Shown here: in pieces, positions 37,505 through 46,746 of the stretch
How the letters are laid out: each line of letters opens with the position of its first letter
Position numbering within the stretch: the first letter of the stretch is position 1
Assembly: GCA_934593275.1 (NCBI GenBank)
Contig: CAKTQE010000005.1
Location: forward strand, 1-64,000
DNA length: 64,000 nucleotides
Source: an uncultured Oscillospiraceae bacterium
GTDB lineage: Bacteria > Bacillota > Clostridia > Oscillospirales > Oscillospiraceae
Reading direction: 5' to 3'
Notes under the pieces: generated by a model
Told to the model about the DNA's origin: nothing
The model's database searches: none
Seen by the model: only the letters and a program-made list of their open reading frames with translations
Made by a program: the position numbers and the translations under genes

Positions 37505-37933
37505 TTAACGAAATTGCCTTGTTTTTTTACGGCCTTTCCCTCCCCTACCCGCACTTGCGGAGCGAAGAAAGCCTACACCCGAACCGCCAATTATCAGCAT
37601 TGCCGTAGGGAAAATTCCTTCATACTGTCCGCCAAAAAAGAGTGCTGTAAGTCCCGTCAGAGTGACGAGATAGCTTAACCCAGACAACGCAAATACAAGC
37701 ATACGCCGATGTCGTATCCGAGAATAGGCGGCTGAACCTCCTACCGCAGAGGACAAAAACAGTATTGCCATGACTCCATAGCCGATGGCATCTTCTTGAA
37801 ACACCTCCCGGCTGACCAGCACCGCCAAAAGACATCCCAGCAAGACTGTCAGCAGCATTGCAGCCATCACGCCGATAGCAAGCCCTCCAGGTATGCTGGA
37901 AGAAGTTCCCGTAGGTTTCCGATTCGAAAGCAT
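37505..37933 (-). CDS. TIGR04086-type membrane protein
   Basis: 142 aa from ATG 37933 (GGGGAGGGGAG upstream). Four hydrophobic helices (GGLAIGVMAAMLLTVLLGCL, GYGVMAILFLSSAVGGSAA, LVFALSGLSYLVTLTGLTAL, TAMLIIGGSGVGFL) and a basic tail. Matches in size and pattern the TIGR04086 family of Firmicutes, function unknown. Confidence 0.65.
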   Translation of the reverse strand: MLSNRKPTGTSSSIPGGLAIGVMAAMLLTVLLGCLLAVLVSREVFQEDAIGYGVMAILFLSSAVGGSAAYSRIRHRRMLVFALSGLSYLVTLTGLTALFFGGQYEGIFPTAMLIIGGSGVGFLRSASAGRGGKGRKKTRQFR

Positions 37934-37992
37934 GCTCTCCCCTCCCCTTTCTGTAAACTCTATGCGCTCCAAATAAAAAGAGAATCATAATA

Positions 37993-38100
37993 AATGAAGC
38001 CCGAGACCTTTGTGAGGGCCTCGGGCTTTTGTTGACGGCAGCAGATTGGCTGGATCTGTATAGAAAAATCTCCTACCCCCGTTTTTTGAGGGTAGGAGGA
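37993..38100. terminator. Two hairpins downstream of the coiled-coil gene
   Basis: AAGCCCGAGACC...GGCCTCGGGCTTTT (37996-38030) and TCCTACCCC...GGGTAGGA (38071-38099). Likely terminators for the coaD-side minus-strand operon. Confidence 0.7.
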
Positions 38101-38136
38101 TCGTTTGTTTCGGTTATCGAAGCACAGGCTGCAACG

Positions 38137-38643
38137 TTACATTTCCACATCCACATTTGCGGCTGCTTTGCGCTGCTGTTCCTGGGCTTCGGTCACAGTG
38201 CGGAACTTCATGCGGGTATCCCGGACCTCGCTCAAGGCCTTGGAGATGGTCTCTTCGGTTTCTTTCAGTGCGGAATCCATATATTCGTTACCGGCTCTGC
38301 GCAGCTGCTCAATGCGGTTCTGGGTCTGGGCGACCAGTTCCTCACTGCGCTTCTTGGCTTCCTCATAAATGGCTTCCTTTGTAACAAGCTGCTGAGCCTG
38401 CTCCTGAGCCTGACGCAGGATGCCCTCTGCCTCACGGCGGGCCTGATTGATCAGTTCATTTCTGGACTCCACAATGGTGCGGGATTGCTTCAACTCTCCG
38501 GGCATCTGGGCAATCACTTCGTCCAGCATATCCAGCACACGGTCCCGCTCCAAAATGCACTTATCGGCAGCCAGAGGCATGGTCCGTGCATCCTGAACCA
38601 TATCATAAAGGGAGCCGATGATGTCTTCAATATTGCTGCTCAT
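38137..38643 (-). CDS. Coiled-coil protein downstream of coaD
   Basis: 168 aa, almost entirely helical with charged heptads (ARREAEGILRQAQEQAQQLV, then KKRSEELVAQTQNRIEQLRR). The N-terminus (IEDIIGSLYDMVQDAR) is conserved among clostridial proteins at this place. Resembles DivIVA- or ATPase b-subunit-like coils but lacks a recognisable N-terminal domain. Function unknown; co-transcribed with coaD. Confidence 0.6.
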   Translation of the reverse strand: MSSNIEDIIGSLYDMVQDARTMPLAADKCILERDRVLDMLDEVIAQMPGELKQSRTIVESRNELINQARREAEGILRQAQEQAQQLVTKEAIYEEAKKRSEELVAQTQNRIEQLRRAGNEYMDSALKETEETISKALSEVRDTRMKFRTVTEAQEQQRKAAANVDVEM

Positions 38644-38668
38644 AGTATTCCTCCTAAATTGGCTTTTC

Positions 38669-39163
38669 TCACTTCGCTAGGGTGCGTTCCTGCAAACGTC
38701 GTTGGAAATCTCCGATGATTTCTTCCGGGATAAAGTCGGTCAGGTCAGCACCATAAGAGCCAAGCTCTTTTACCAGGCTTGAACTCAGATACATGTACTG
38801 GCTGTCTGCGGTTAGAAACATGGTGTCCAACTCCGGATTGATTTTCCGGTTAATGAGGGCCATCTGAAACTCGTTTTCAAAATCCGAACCGGCCCGCAAG
38901 CCCTTGACCACTACACAGCTGCCCCGGCGTCTGGCGTACTCGGCCAGGAGTTCACTGGAGCCATCAACCTCCACATTAGGAAGGTCCCGGGTGACACGTT
39001 GAATCAGTTCCACCCGTTCTTCCAGGGAAAACATGGGGTGCTTGCCCGCATTGACCATCACACAGACGATCAGCTTATCAAAAATATTGGCGGCCCGGCG
39101 AATAATATTCAGGTGACCGCTGGTGACCGGGTCAAAACTCCCAGGATAAATTGCTGTTTTCAT
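38669..39163 (-). CDS. coaD: Phosphopantetheine adenylyltransferase
   Basis: 164 aa. YPGSFDPVTSGHLNIIRRA carries the nucleotidyltransferase TxGH motif, and YMYLSSSLVKEL the ISSTxxR-like signature. Converts 4'-phosphopantetheine to dephospho-CoA, the penultimate step of CoA synthesis. Start overlaps the rsmD stop (ATGA), the usual rsmD-coaD pair of Firmicutes. Confidence 0.95.
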   Translation of the reverse strand: MKTAIYPGSFDPVTSGHLNIIRRAANIFDKLIVCVMVNAGKHPMFSLEERVELIQRVTRDLPNVEVDGSSELLAEYARRRGSCVVVKGLRAGSDFENEFQMALINRKINPELDTMFLTADSQYMYLSSSLVKELGSYGADLTDFIPEEIIGDFQRRLQERTLAK

Positions 39164-39717
39164 ATATTCTCGGCATCCTCTTTGCGATAAATCGTAAGGA
39201 GTGTCTTTCCATACTTGTAGTCTTTGGAACGGCTGTACCCAAGGGGAGAAAAAGGCAATTCTTTTCCCAAGGGACGTTCCGCTACTATTATACCACCGGA
39301 ACGCAAAATGTCAATTTCTGTTATGCGCTTCAATGCGGTTTCCAGAAAAACTTCCGCATAAGGCGGGTCTAAAAAGATAATATCAAAGGTCTCCCGGCAA
39401 CGGTTCAGGTATTCCAGATAATCACAACGTACCACAGTGGCCTGCGGAGCCAACTTGGTGCGGCGGAGATTTTCTTCTATGAGTTTGCAGGCATCCTGCC
39501 GTGCGTCTGTAAAAACAGCACGTTCCGCTCCCTGGCTCAATGCCTCAATGCCCAACTGTCCGGTTCCGCCAAACAGGTCCAGGACTCTGGCACCGGGTAC
39601 ATCAAACCGGATGATGCTGAACAATGCTTCTTTCACCCGATCTGCCGTAGGACGGGTAAGCAGACCGTCAGGGGTTTTTAACTGGATACCCCGTGCTTTT
39701 CCTGTAATGACACGCAT
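39160..39717 (-). CDS. rsmD: 16S rRNA (guanine966-N2)-methyltransferase RsmD
   Basis: 185 aa. RVITGKARGIQLKTP at the N-terminus, SAM-binding DLFGGTGQLGIEALS and the catalytic motif LDPPYAE. Methylates G966 of 16S rRNA during 30S assembly. Co-transcribed with coaD. Confidence 0.93.
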   Translation of the reverse strand: MRVITGKARGIQLKTPDGLLTRPTADRVKEALFSIIRFDVPGARVLDLFGGTGQLGIEALSQGAERAVFTDARQDACKLIEENLRRTKLAPQATVVRCDYLEYLNRCRETFDIIFLDPPYAEVFLETALKRITEIDILRSGGIIVAERPLGKELPFSPLGYSRSKDYKYGKTLLTIYRKEDAENI

Positions 39718-39753
39718 ATACTTTTCTCCTAATGATTTCCTTTTTTTGAAAAT

Positions 39754-41586
39754 TTATTCCTGTTCGGCGGGCTGATTCTTGTCCCCAAAATGCCGGTAAA
39801 CGGCCAATGCGGCATCCTTTGGAAGAAGTGCTTCCAATTCAGGCAACGAAGCTTTGGATATGGCCGTCAGGGATTGGAACTTTCGCAGCAACTCCTGCTT
39901 GCGTTTGGGTCCGATGCCGGAAATGCTGTCCAATTCCGAGTAATGCAGCCGTTTGCTGCGGAGCTTCCGGTGGTAGGTAATGGCGAAACGGTGGGTCTCC
40001 TCCTGGATATTGCCGATCAAAGAGAAGATGGCCTGATTTCCATCGATACGTATCTCCTGGCCCTCAGGGGTCACCAACGCCCGGGTGCGGTGCCGGTCAT
40101 CTTTCACCATACCGAATACCGGGAAAGATAGATTCAGCTCCTCCAAAGCTCTGACCGCCACGGCAGCATGCTGTATGCCGCCATCGATCAGTAGCAGGTC
40201 CGGTGCCTGGTCAAAGCCCTTATCCCCTGCTTTAAAATGAGAAAAACGGCGTTTGACCACCTGATTCATGGAGGCGTAATCATCCTGATCGGTCATCCCC
40301 TCCAGTTTAAAGTGTTTGTATTCGCTTTTGCGGGGTTTACCGCCCTGAAAAACCACCATACCAGCCACAATATCCGTTCCGGAAATATTGGAAATATCAA
40401 AGGACTCCATACGGTTTGGCGTGGGAATCGAGAGCATTTTTCCCAACGTGACCAGAGTGGCGTTCAGGCGTTCCTCCTTATCGGTCAGCCGTTGGGCTTC
40501 TTCCAGTGCGTTTTTGTTCGCCAGTTCAACCAGCCGCATATTATCCCCTTTTTGAGGAACCCGGATTTTACTGCGGCGGCCATACTGCTGCTCCATAAGT
40601 TGGGAGAACAGTTCGCTGTCCTCAATTTCAAAGGGCAGCAGGACGATTTTGGGCGCAAGGCCCCGGCTGAGATAATACTGCTTCATCAGGCTGGAAACCG
40701 CCTCCTTGGGGTCTTCCGGCACAGAGAACACATCATAATCCTTGTCCAGCAGGTTTCCGCCGCTGAAATGCAGAACAGCGAAACAGGCCTTGGCCTCCGT
40801 CTGCCCATAACCTACAACATCGGTATCTGCCAAAGACCCAGCCGTCACCAGTTGCTTCTGGCCCAACGCTTCTACAGCGTTCAGCCGATCCCGCAAAGCC
40901 GCGGCGACCTCAAACTCCAGGTTATCCGCTGCCGCCAGCATAGCGGTTTTGATTTCCTCGGCAACGGTTTTGTAGTTGCCCTTTAAAAGCTGCCGGGCCT
41001 GTTCCATCCGCTGGCGGTATAGAATGCTGCTGACACTCTCCTGGCACCAGCCCTCGCATTGATTCATGTGGTAATTCAGGCAAGGGCGGTCTTTTCCGAC
41101 ATCCCTCGGAAAAACCTTGCTGCACCCGGGAAGCTTCAAGGTCAGCCGTATGGTTTCCAGCAGATTGTGGGTCACGCTTCTGCTGCCGTAAGGCCCAAAA
41201 TACTCCGCCTGATCGTCAGCGATTTTATTAACGATGGTAATGGTTGGGTATATGGCTTTGCGATCAAGCCGTAAATAAGGATAGCCCTTGTCATCCTTTA
41301 GAAGGATGTTGTATTTGGGCATATAGCGTTTGATCAGGGAGCATTCCAGCACCAACGCTTCAAACTCACTGGCGGCAACAATGGTATCGAAATGATGGAT
41401 TTTGCTTACCATCATTTTGGTTTTGGGGGTATGTGAGGCGGTATCCTGAAAGTATTGACTGACCCTGTTTTTTAGCTTTTTTGCCTTTCCGACATAGATG
41501 ACCTTGTCGTTTTTATCCCGCATAATATAGACGCCGGGAGCATAGGGCAGGGACAGGGCTTTTTTCTTCAATTCGTCAAATGTCAT
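39754..41586 (-). CDS. uvrC: Excinuclease ABC subunit C
   Basis: 610 aa. N-terminal GIY-YIG nuclease (PGVYIMRDKNDKVIYVGKAK), a Cys cluster with CLNYHMNQCEGWC, UVR motif, RNase H-like C-terminal nuclease (IDGGIQHAAVAV with catalytic Asp) and a terminal helix-hairpin-helix pair (SISGIGPKRKQELLRKF). Makes both incisions in nucleotide excision repair. ATG 41586 with GGGAG upstream is preferred over 41622. Confidence 0.95.
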   Translation of the reverse strand: MTFDELKKKALSLPYAPGVYIMRDKNDKVIYVGKAKKLKNRVSQYFQDTASHTPKTKMMVSKIHHFDTIVAASEFEALVLECSLIKRYMPKYNILLKDDKGYPYLRLDRKAIYPTITIVNKIADDQAEYFGPYGSRSVTHNLLETIRLTLKLPGCSKVFPRDVGKDRPCLNYHMNQCEGWCQESVSSILYRQRMEQARQLLKGNYKTVAEEIKTAMLAAADNLEFEVAAALRDRLNAVEALGQKQLVTAGSLADTDVVGYGQTEAKACFAVLHFSGGNLLDKDYDVFSVPEDPKEAVSSLMKQYYLSRGLAPKIVLLPFEIEDSELFSQLMEQQYGRRSKIRVPQKGDNMRLVELANKNALEEAQRLTDKEERLNATLVTLGKMLSIPTPNRMESFDISNISGTDIVAGMVVFQGGKPRKSEYKHFKLEGMTDQDDYASMNQVVKRRFSHFKAGDKGFDQAPDLLLIDGGIQHAAVAVRALEELNLSFPVFGMVKDDRHRTRALVTPEGQEIRIDGNQAIFSLIGNIQEETHRFAITYHRKLRSKRLHYSELDSISGIGPKRKQELLRKFQSLTAISKASLPELEALLPKDAALAVYRHFGDKNQPAEQE

Positions 41587-41654
41587 TGGTTTCTCCCAAA
41601 GAAGAGCCGCCTCTGCGTACACGGACAGAGGCGGCCAGTGATGTTACCAGGAAA

Positions 41655-41915
41655 TCAATAAACGTCGCGCTGGAGCAGGGCATCCAGAGCTGTTACCGCG
41701 GCTTCCTCATCAGCCCCAATGGCACTAAGGGTCACGGTGGAGCCGGAGATAATGCCCAGGGACATGATGCCCAGCAGGCTCTTGGCATTCATCTTCCGAT
41801 TGCCGGATTCCAGCCAGATGCTGCTCTCAAATTCATTGGCCTTCTGAACGAAGTATGTAGCCTGCTTGTTGTGCAGACCGGACTCACAGCGAACAACAAC
41901 TTCCTTGCTATACAT
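41655..41915 (-). CDS. HPr-family phosphocarrier with altered His site
   Basis: 86 aa HPr fold. The active-site stretch is SGLHNKQATYFVQKANEF: His15 is kept but Arg17 and Pro18 of the usual HARP are replaced (HNKQ). The Ser46 region (MNAKSLLGIMSLGI) is intact, so HPr kinase could still modify it. This suggests a regulatory HPr/Crh-like protein rather than a sugar-transport carrier. AAGGAG lies 8 nt before ATG 41915. Upstream promoter TTGACA-N17-TATCAT at 41995-41967. Confidence 0.75.
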   Translation of the reverse strand: MYSKEVVVRCESGLHNKQATYFVQKANEFESSIWLESGNRKMNAKSLLGIMSLGIISGSTVTLSAIGADEEAAVTALDALLQRDVY

Positions 41916-41966
41916 AACAAACACTCCTTTTCATTACACCCGAAGGGGCGCAACGGGTCTAGTCAC

Positions 41967-41995
41967 ATGATACCCTTTTTTTCGGAAAATGTCAA
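41967..41995 (-). promoter_or_regulatory. Promoter for the HPr-like gene
   Basis: Minus strand: TTGACA (41995-41990), 17 nt, TATCAT (41972-41967). Confidence 0.7.
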
Positions 41996-42044
41996 CCGAT
42001 TCCTTTGAAAGGTACCAGAATTTCAACCTGAAAAACATGGAAAA

Positions 42045-44423
42045 TCAAGCAAATTCCGCAATGGTAACGCCGTCTTCTCCCTCGCCATATTGGCCTAACC
42101 GGAACTTTTTAATAAATTTGCTCTTTTTCAGTTCCTGCTGTACCGCGGCCCGCAGGGCACCGGTGCCTTTGCCATGGATGATGCGAACGGTAGAAAGCTT
42201 TGCCCGCATGGCTTCATCCAGGTATCGGTCCAGAACGCAAATCGCCTCGACACAATCCATTCCCCGCAGATCTACCTCTGTGGGCATGGAGGTCATTTTC
42301 ATTTCCCGGCCAGAGTGCTTGGGGTGGCCGCCCTTGGCAACATAGGGATTCTCGTTTTCCAACAAGTAGATTTCATCTGCCTTGGCGGTCATTTTCAAAA
42401 TACCTGCCTGCAGCTGGTATGTTCCATCCTTGTTGATGGCCAAAACGCTGGCCTTGGTGCCCAGTTTCAAAAGTTCAACAGTATCCCCTACCAAAATACC
42501 TCGGGTGGTCTTGGGGCGTTCCTTTTTTGGAGCCTGGGCGCGGATCTGGTCTTCGGTCTCATTGAGCATCCGCCGCAGTTCGGTTTGGCGTTGGTTGATG
42601 CCTGTGGTATCGGCACTGGATTCCAGCTGCTTGCGCAGTGCTTTCAGTTCTTCGGATGCGGCATTGGCGGCTGTTCTGGCCTCCTCAATGATGGCTTGGG
42701 CTTCCCGGCGGGCGGATTCCATGGCCTTTTCCTTTTCCCGCTGCAACTGAAGATTATATTCCTCGCTTTGCTGCTTGATTTTGGCGGTTTCCTGTTTCAG
42801 ACGTTCTGCCTCCATCCGGGCAGACTCCATCTGCTGCCGCTGCTGCTCCAGCTGTGTCAGCACATCCTCAAAGTCCTTGTCGCTTTTTCCTACCAAATCA
42901 TCTGCTTCTTTCAAAATGTCCTCAGAAAGACCCAAACGGCGGCAAATGGCAAAAGCATTGGATTTTCCGGGAATACCGATCAAAAGCCGGTAGGTGGGCT
43001 GCAGCGTTTCCACATCAAACTCGCAGGAGGCATTGATGACCCCTTTGGTTCGCATTGCATACAGCTTTAATTCCGCGTAGTGGGTGGTCGCAACCACACG
43101 GGAACCCATTTTTCGGCTGAACTCAATCAGGGCGATGGCCAGAGCCGCACCTTCGGCAGGATCCGTCCCCGCTCCAAGCTCATCATACAAAACCAGGGTT
43201 CTGGAATCACATTGGGCAACCACATCTACAATGGTTTTCATATGTCCTGAGAAGGTGGAGAGACTCTGGGCAATGGACTGTTCGTCACCAATATCCGCCA
43301 GGATGGCATCAAAGGTGGAAAGCACGCTGCCGTCACCGGCGGGAATATGAAGTCCGCACTCTGCCATGAGCGTCAACAGACCAATGGTTTTTAAGGTCAC
43401 TGTTTTACCACCGGTATTGGGTCCTGTAATGATCATGGTATCGAAATCAGAACCCAAGCGCAGAGAAATGGGTACGACTTTTTTCGGGTCGATCAGCGGG
43501 TGCCGGGCATTGCGCAGCTCTACCCTGCCCTGATCGTTCATGAGCGGTGCCCAGGCCCGCATCTGATAGCCCAGCTTGGCTTTGGCGAAAATCACATCCA
43601 ACTGTATAAGCATTTCAACATCCATCCGGATGTTTTCCGCATAGGCAGCGGCCTCTGCAGACAGTTCGGCCAGAATACGCTCGATTTCCTTTTTCTCTTT
43701 CAGCTCCAGTTCCCGCAATGCGTTATTGGCATTTACGGCAGACATTGGTTCTACAAAATAAGTAGAACCTGTGGCAGAAACGTCATGCACCAGACCGGGA
43801 ACATCATTTTTGCACTCCGACTTCACAGGCACCACATAGCGGCCCTGGCGAATGGTGATAATGGGTTCCCGCAAAAACTTGCTGTAGGCCGGAGAGGAGA
43901 TGACCTTTTGCAGACTGTCCCGTATTTTCCCTGCCTGGATACGCATATGGCGGCGGATGTCGGCCAAGGCAGAAGAAGCGGTATCAGCGATCTCATCCTC
44001 GGAAAGGATCGCGCCAAAGATTCGGTCCTCTAAGTATTTATTGGGGATCAGCGCGTCAAACATAGGGTCCAATACCGTTTTGGGATCATCCTCTGACACG
44101 TATCCTTTGATATTTCTCGTACAACGCAAGACCCCGGCGATTCGCAGCAGTTCAACGGGCTGTAGACTGCCGCCACGGTCTGCCCGTTCCAGACTGGCAG
44201 ATACATCGGTCACATCCGCAAAGGTGGGATTGCCCTTTCGGGTGCAGAAATCTGAGGCAGCAGTGGTTTGCGCCAACAGCTCCTGCACCGTATCCAAATC
44301 GGAATCGGGCCGCAGCCCTAGGCATCGGGCTTTTCCGCCCTCGCTTCCGGCGCACTGGGAAAGCATTGTAAGAACCTGCCCCAGTTCCAGCTTGGACAGG
44401 GATTTTTCATACAATTCCGTCAT
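42045..44423 (-). CDS. mutS2: Endonuclease MutS2
   Basis: 792 aa. ABC-type ATPase with Walker A TGPNTGGKTVTLK, Walker B TLVLYDELGAGTDP, a long coiled-coil segment (~520-640) and a C-terminal Smr nuclease domain (EVDLRGMDCVEAI, then RIIHGKGTGALR). MutS2 lacks the mismatch-recognition domain and acts on recombination intermediates and stalled ribosomes in Firmicutes. AGGAG upstream; overlaps the recO 3' end by 17 nt. Confidence 0.94.
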   Translation of the reverse strand: MTELYEKSLSKLELGQVLTMLSQCAGSEGGKARCLGLRPDSDLDTVQELLAQTTAASDFCTRKGNPTFADVTDVSASLERADRGGSLQPVELLRIAGVLRCTRNIKGYVSEDDPKTVLDPMFDALIPNKYLEDRIFGAILSEDEIADTASSALADIRRHMRIQAGKIRDSLQKVISSPAYSKFLREPIITIRQGRYVVPVKSECKNDVPGLVHDVSATGSTYFVEPMSAVNANNALRELELKEKKEIERILAELSAEAAAYAENIRMDVEMLIQLDVIFAKAKLGYQMRAWAPLMNDQGRVELRNARHPLIDPKKVVPISLRLGSDFDTMIITGPNTGGKTVTLKTIGLLTLMAECGLHIPAGDGSVLSTFDAILADIGDEQSIAQSLSTFSGHMKTIVDVVAQCDSRTLVLYDELGAGTDPAEGAALAIALIEFSRKMGSRVVATTHYAELKLYAMRTKGVINASCEFDVETLQPTYRLLIGIPGKSNAFAICRRLGLSEDILKEADDLVGKSDKDFEDVLTQLEQQRQQMESARMEAERLKQETAKIKQQSEEYNLQLQREKEKAMESARREAQAIIEEARTAANAASEELKALRKQLESSADTTGINQRQTELRRMLNETEDQIRAQAPKKERPKTTRGILVGDTVELLKLGTKASVLAINKDGTYQLQAGILKMTAKADEIYLLENENPYVAKGGHPKHSGREMKMTSMPTEVDLRGMDCVEAICVLDRYLDEAMRAKLSTVRIIHGKGTGALRAAVQQELKKSKFIKKFRLGQYGEGEDGVTIAEFA

Positions 44424-45189
44424 GTTTTTCTCCTAAAAAAGCTTCCCTGACAAACAGGGATTTGTAAAAGTCCAAAGCTGCAAACCCACGTTCCAGTTGG
44501 GTTTGCAGGTATCCTTCTGTCAGCTGACTCAGTGCCTGGGTGGCCTCCTCTCCCAACCGGAAGGAAAACAGCCGTTTTGGGGCGCAGAGACAGATATACC
44601 GCATGGCTTCCAGCATTTCCGGGGTCACAGGGACCCGAATCCCAGTAGACTGAGGGTCCCGGCAGCCCTTGCATTCCAGCTGTCCTTGGCTCAAATCGAA
44701 CCGCTCCGGGGCCTGACATCCGCAAACATGGCAGCCAAACAACTCCGGCGTATAGCCTGCCAAGCAGGCGGCCCGCAATTCAAAGACGGCTTTGACCTGG
44801 GCTTCCGGGAGACCCAGTTTGGAGAGCGCGTACAGGCAGTTCAGGAGCAAGGATTGAAGCTCCGGATTTGGCATATCCTCCTGAGAAATCAACTCTGTGA
44901 CCTGGGCAAAATAGCTGCCCAGAGAAAGCTGAGTCAGCTCCCGGCGCAGACCTGAGAACAGTTCCAGGCTGTGGGCTTCGTTAATGGTATATTTTCCGTT
45001 GTATTCAAACAGTGTAAACTCGCCAAAGCTTAAAAGCTGACACGGGGCAGCAAGCGGACTGTTTTTCCGCCGCAGGCCCCGGGCCTTGATGGATAATTTT
45101 CCGTAATTCTGGGTCAGCACCGTCAGCATTGCGTCCCGGTCATTGAACTCCGAAACCCGCAGGACGATGGCCCGGACGGTCAGATACAT
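44407..45189 (-). CDS. recO: DNA repair protein RecO
   Basis: 260 aa from ATG 45189, behind AGGAGG. N-terminal OB fold (TVRAIVLRVSEFNDRDAMLT, then GKLSIKARG) and a C4 zinc finger (CHVCG...CKGC). Loads RecA onto SSB-coated DNA with RecR. The long upstream extension (to 45252) lacks a ribosome site. Overlaps the yqzL-like frame. Confidence 0.92.
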   Translation of the reverse strand: MYLTVRAIVLRVSEFNDRDAMLTVLTQNYGKLSIKARGLRRKNSPLAAPCQLLSFGEFTLFEYNGKYTINEAHSLELFSGLRRELTQLSLGSYFAQVTELISQEDMPNPELQSLLLNCLYALSKLGLPEAQVKAVFELRAACLAGYTPELFGCHVCGCQAPERFDLSQGQLECKGCRDPQSTGIRVPVTPEMLEAMRYICLCAPKRLFSFRLGEEATQALSQLTEGYLQTQLERGFAALDFYKSLFVREAFLGEKHDGIV

Positions 45190-45283
45190 GATGCGCCTCC
45201 TGTTGCAGCGTTTGGGTATAAAGCAGATAGGCTTCCGGCGAACCGGTTTCAAGAAATAACTTCCAATAGGCTTGTGACAGCAT
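45140..45283 (-). CDS. yqzL: YqzL-like small protein between era and recO
   Basis: 47 aa, AGGGAAGG before ATG 45283. The N-terminal part (YWKLFLETGSPEAYLLYTQ) matches YqzL, a tiny Firmicutes protein of unknown role always encoded between era and recO. Here it runs on past its usual end and overlaps the recO start by ~50 nt, so its last ~17 residues (DRPGHRP...) are probably a by-product of a lost stop codon. Confidence 0.65.
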   Translation of the reverse strand: MLSQAYWKLFLETGSPEAYLLYTQTLQQEAHHVSDRPGHRPAGFGVQ

Positions 45284-45347
45284 AAACCTTCCCTCCTGGG
45301 TTAGTCTTTGCGACGACAGCCGTTATTAGTCTGGGAAATGCTGGCGG

Positions 45348-46235
45348 TTACTCCCGATATCCAAAATTGCGAACCAGGAAATCGCTGTCACGCCAGTTTT
45401 CCTTTACCTTGACCCAGGTGGTCAGGTAAACCCGGGTACCCATAAATTTCTCGCAGTCATGGCGGGCCAGAGAGGAGATTTTTTTCAGCATCTCACCGTT
45501 TTTACCGATGATGATTCCCTTGTGGCTGGCCTTTTCGCAGTAAATCGTGGCATCCAGATCGATGATCCCATTGTCCCGCTCGGAGAACTTGGTGATTTCC
45601 ACAGCGGTACCGTGGGGGATTTCCTTATCCAGGCACCACAGCAGCTTTTCCCGAATGATTTCTGCCATGACCTGACGCTCCGGCTGGTCGGTGGTGGTAT
45701 CTGCCGGGAACAGGAAAGGGCCTTCCTGCCCGTAATCTCCGCACAGCTTCAGCAAATCCTCTACCCCGTCACCGGTTTTGGCGGAGATGGGTACGATGGC
45801 ATCAAATTTGGCGGCTTCAGAATACTTGGCAATGACTTCCAGCAGGGTGTCCTTTTCAACGGTATCAATTTTGTTGATGACCAGGATGGCAGGACACCGG
45901 CTTGCCTGGATTTTCTGAATCAGGCCCTCCTCCTGGGGTCCAATGGAGGCAATAGGCTCCACCACCAGCAGCGTCAAATCCACGTCTGCAATGGACTCCT
46001 GGGCAACATTGACCATATAGTCGCCCAGTTTGGTTCTGGGCCTGTGGAAGCCGGGGGTATCCACAAAAACATACTGGGTGTCTTCTCGGGTGACGATGCC
46101 GCAAATGCGGTTCCGGGTCGTCTGGGGCTTGTTGGAAACAATGGCGATTTTCTCGCCTACCAGGTAATTGGTCAGAGTGGACTTGCCCACGTTGGGCCGT
46201 CCGCAAATGGTGATCATGGCGGTTTTTGTATTCAT
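45348..46235 (-). CDS. era: GTPase Era
   Basis: 295 aa. G1 GRPNVGKSTLTN, G3 DTPGF, G4 NKID, and a C-terminal KH domain with IIGKNGEMLKKI. Binds 16S rRNA and helps 30S maturation. Sits between ybeY and recO. Confidence 0.95.
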   Translation of the reverse strand: MNTKTAMITICGRPNVGKSTLTNYLVGEKIAIVSNKPQTTRNRICGIVTREDTQYVFVDTPGFHRPRTKLGDYMVNVAQESIADVDLTLLVVEPIASIGPQEEGLIQKIQASRCPAILVINKIDTVEKDTLLEVIAKYSEAAKFDAIVPISAKTGDGVEDLLKLCGDYGQEGPFLFPADTTTDQPERQVMAEIIREKLLWCLDKEIPHGTAVEITKFSERDNGIIDLDATIYCEKASHKGIIIGKNGEMLKKISSLARHDCEKFMGTRVYLTTWVKVKENWRDSDFLVRNFGYRE

Positions 46236-46245
46236 AAATTCTCCT

Positions 46246-46746
46246 TTAAGTACGGCTCATGCCGGGGATCCCAGCGGCAATGTCTTCTTCTCTGGCACGC
46301 ATCTGGCGTTTCTGGGGGCCTTCATCCAAGTGGTCGTAGCCCAGCAGATGGAGCATGGAATGAATGGTCAGATACCCAACCTCCCGCCGGGTGGTGTGGC
46401 CGAATTCCTGGGCCTGGGCAATGGCCCGTTCTAAGGAAATGCACATATCTCCCAGGGGTACAAGGCCGGTATCCGGATCTGTATATTGGCTCCAATCCTC
46501 CGGCAGCTGGCCGGGGGAAAGCTCAAACATGGGAAAGCTCAGCACATCGGTGGGCTTATCTATATTCCGGGCGGTACGGTTGATTTCCTGGATGCCCTTG
46601 TCATCGGTGACAAGAACGTTGATCTCACATTTCACAGGAACGCCTTCGGCTTTCAATACGGCGTTGATACAGGTACGGATATTGGCAGAAATCACCAGAT
46701 GCTGCAATCCCCGCTTCTGGAATACCAGATTCACTTTATTTCTCAT
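46246..46746 (-). CDS. ybeY: rRNA maturation endonuclease YbeY
   Basis: 166 aa. Zinc site HSMLHLLGYDH (HXXXHXXXXXH) and upstream NIDKPTDVLSFPM. Processes 16S rRNA 3' end and takes part in quality control of 70S ribosomes. Overlaps the phoH 3' end by 11 nt. Confidence 0.94.
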   Translation of the reverse strand: MRNKVNLVFQKRGLQHLVISANIRTCINAVLKAEGVPVKCEINVLVTDDKGIQEINRTARNIDKPTDVLSFPMFELSPGQLPEDWSQYTDPDTGLVPLGDMCISLERAIAQAQEFGHTTRREVGYLTIHSMLHLLGYDHLDEGPQKRQMRAREEDIAAGIPGMSRT

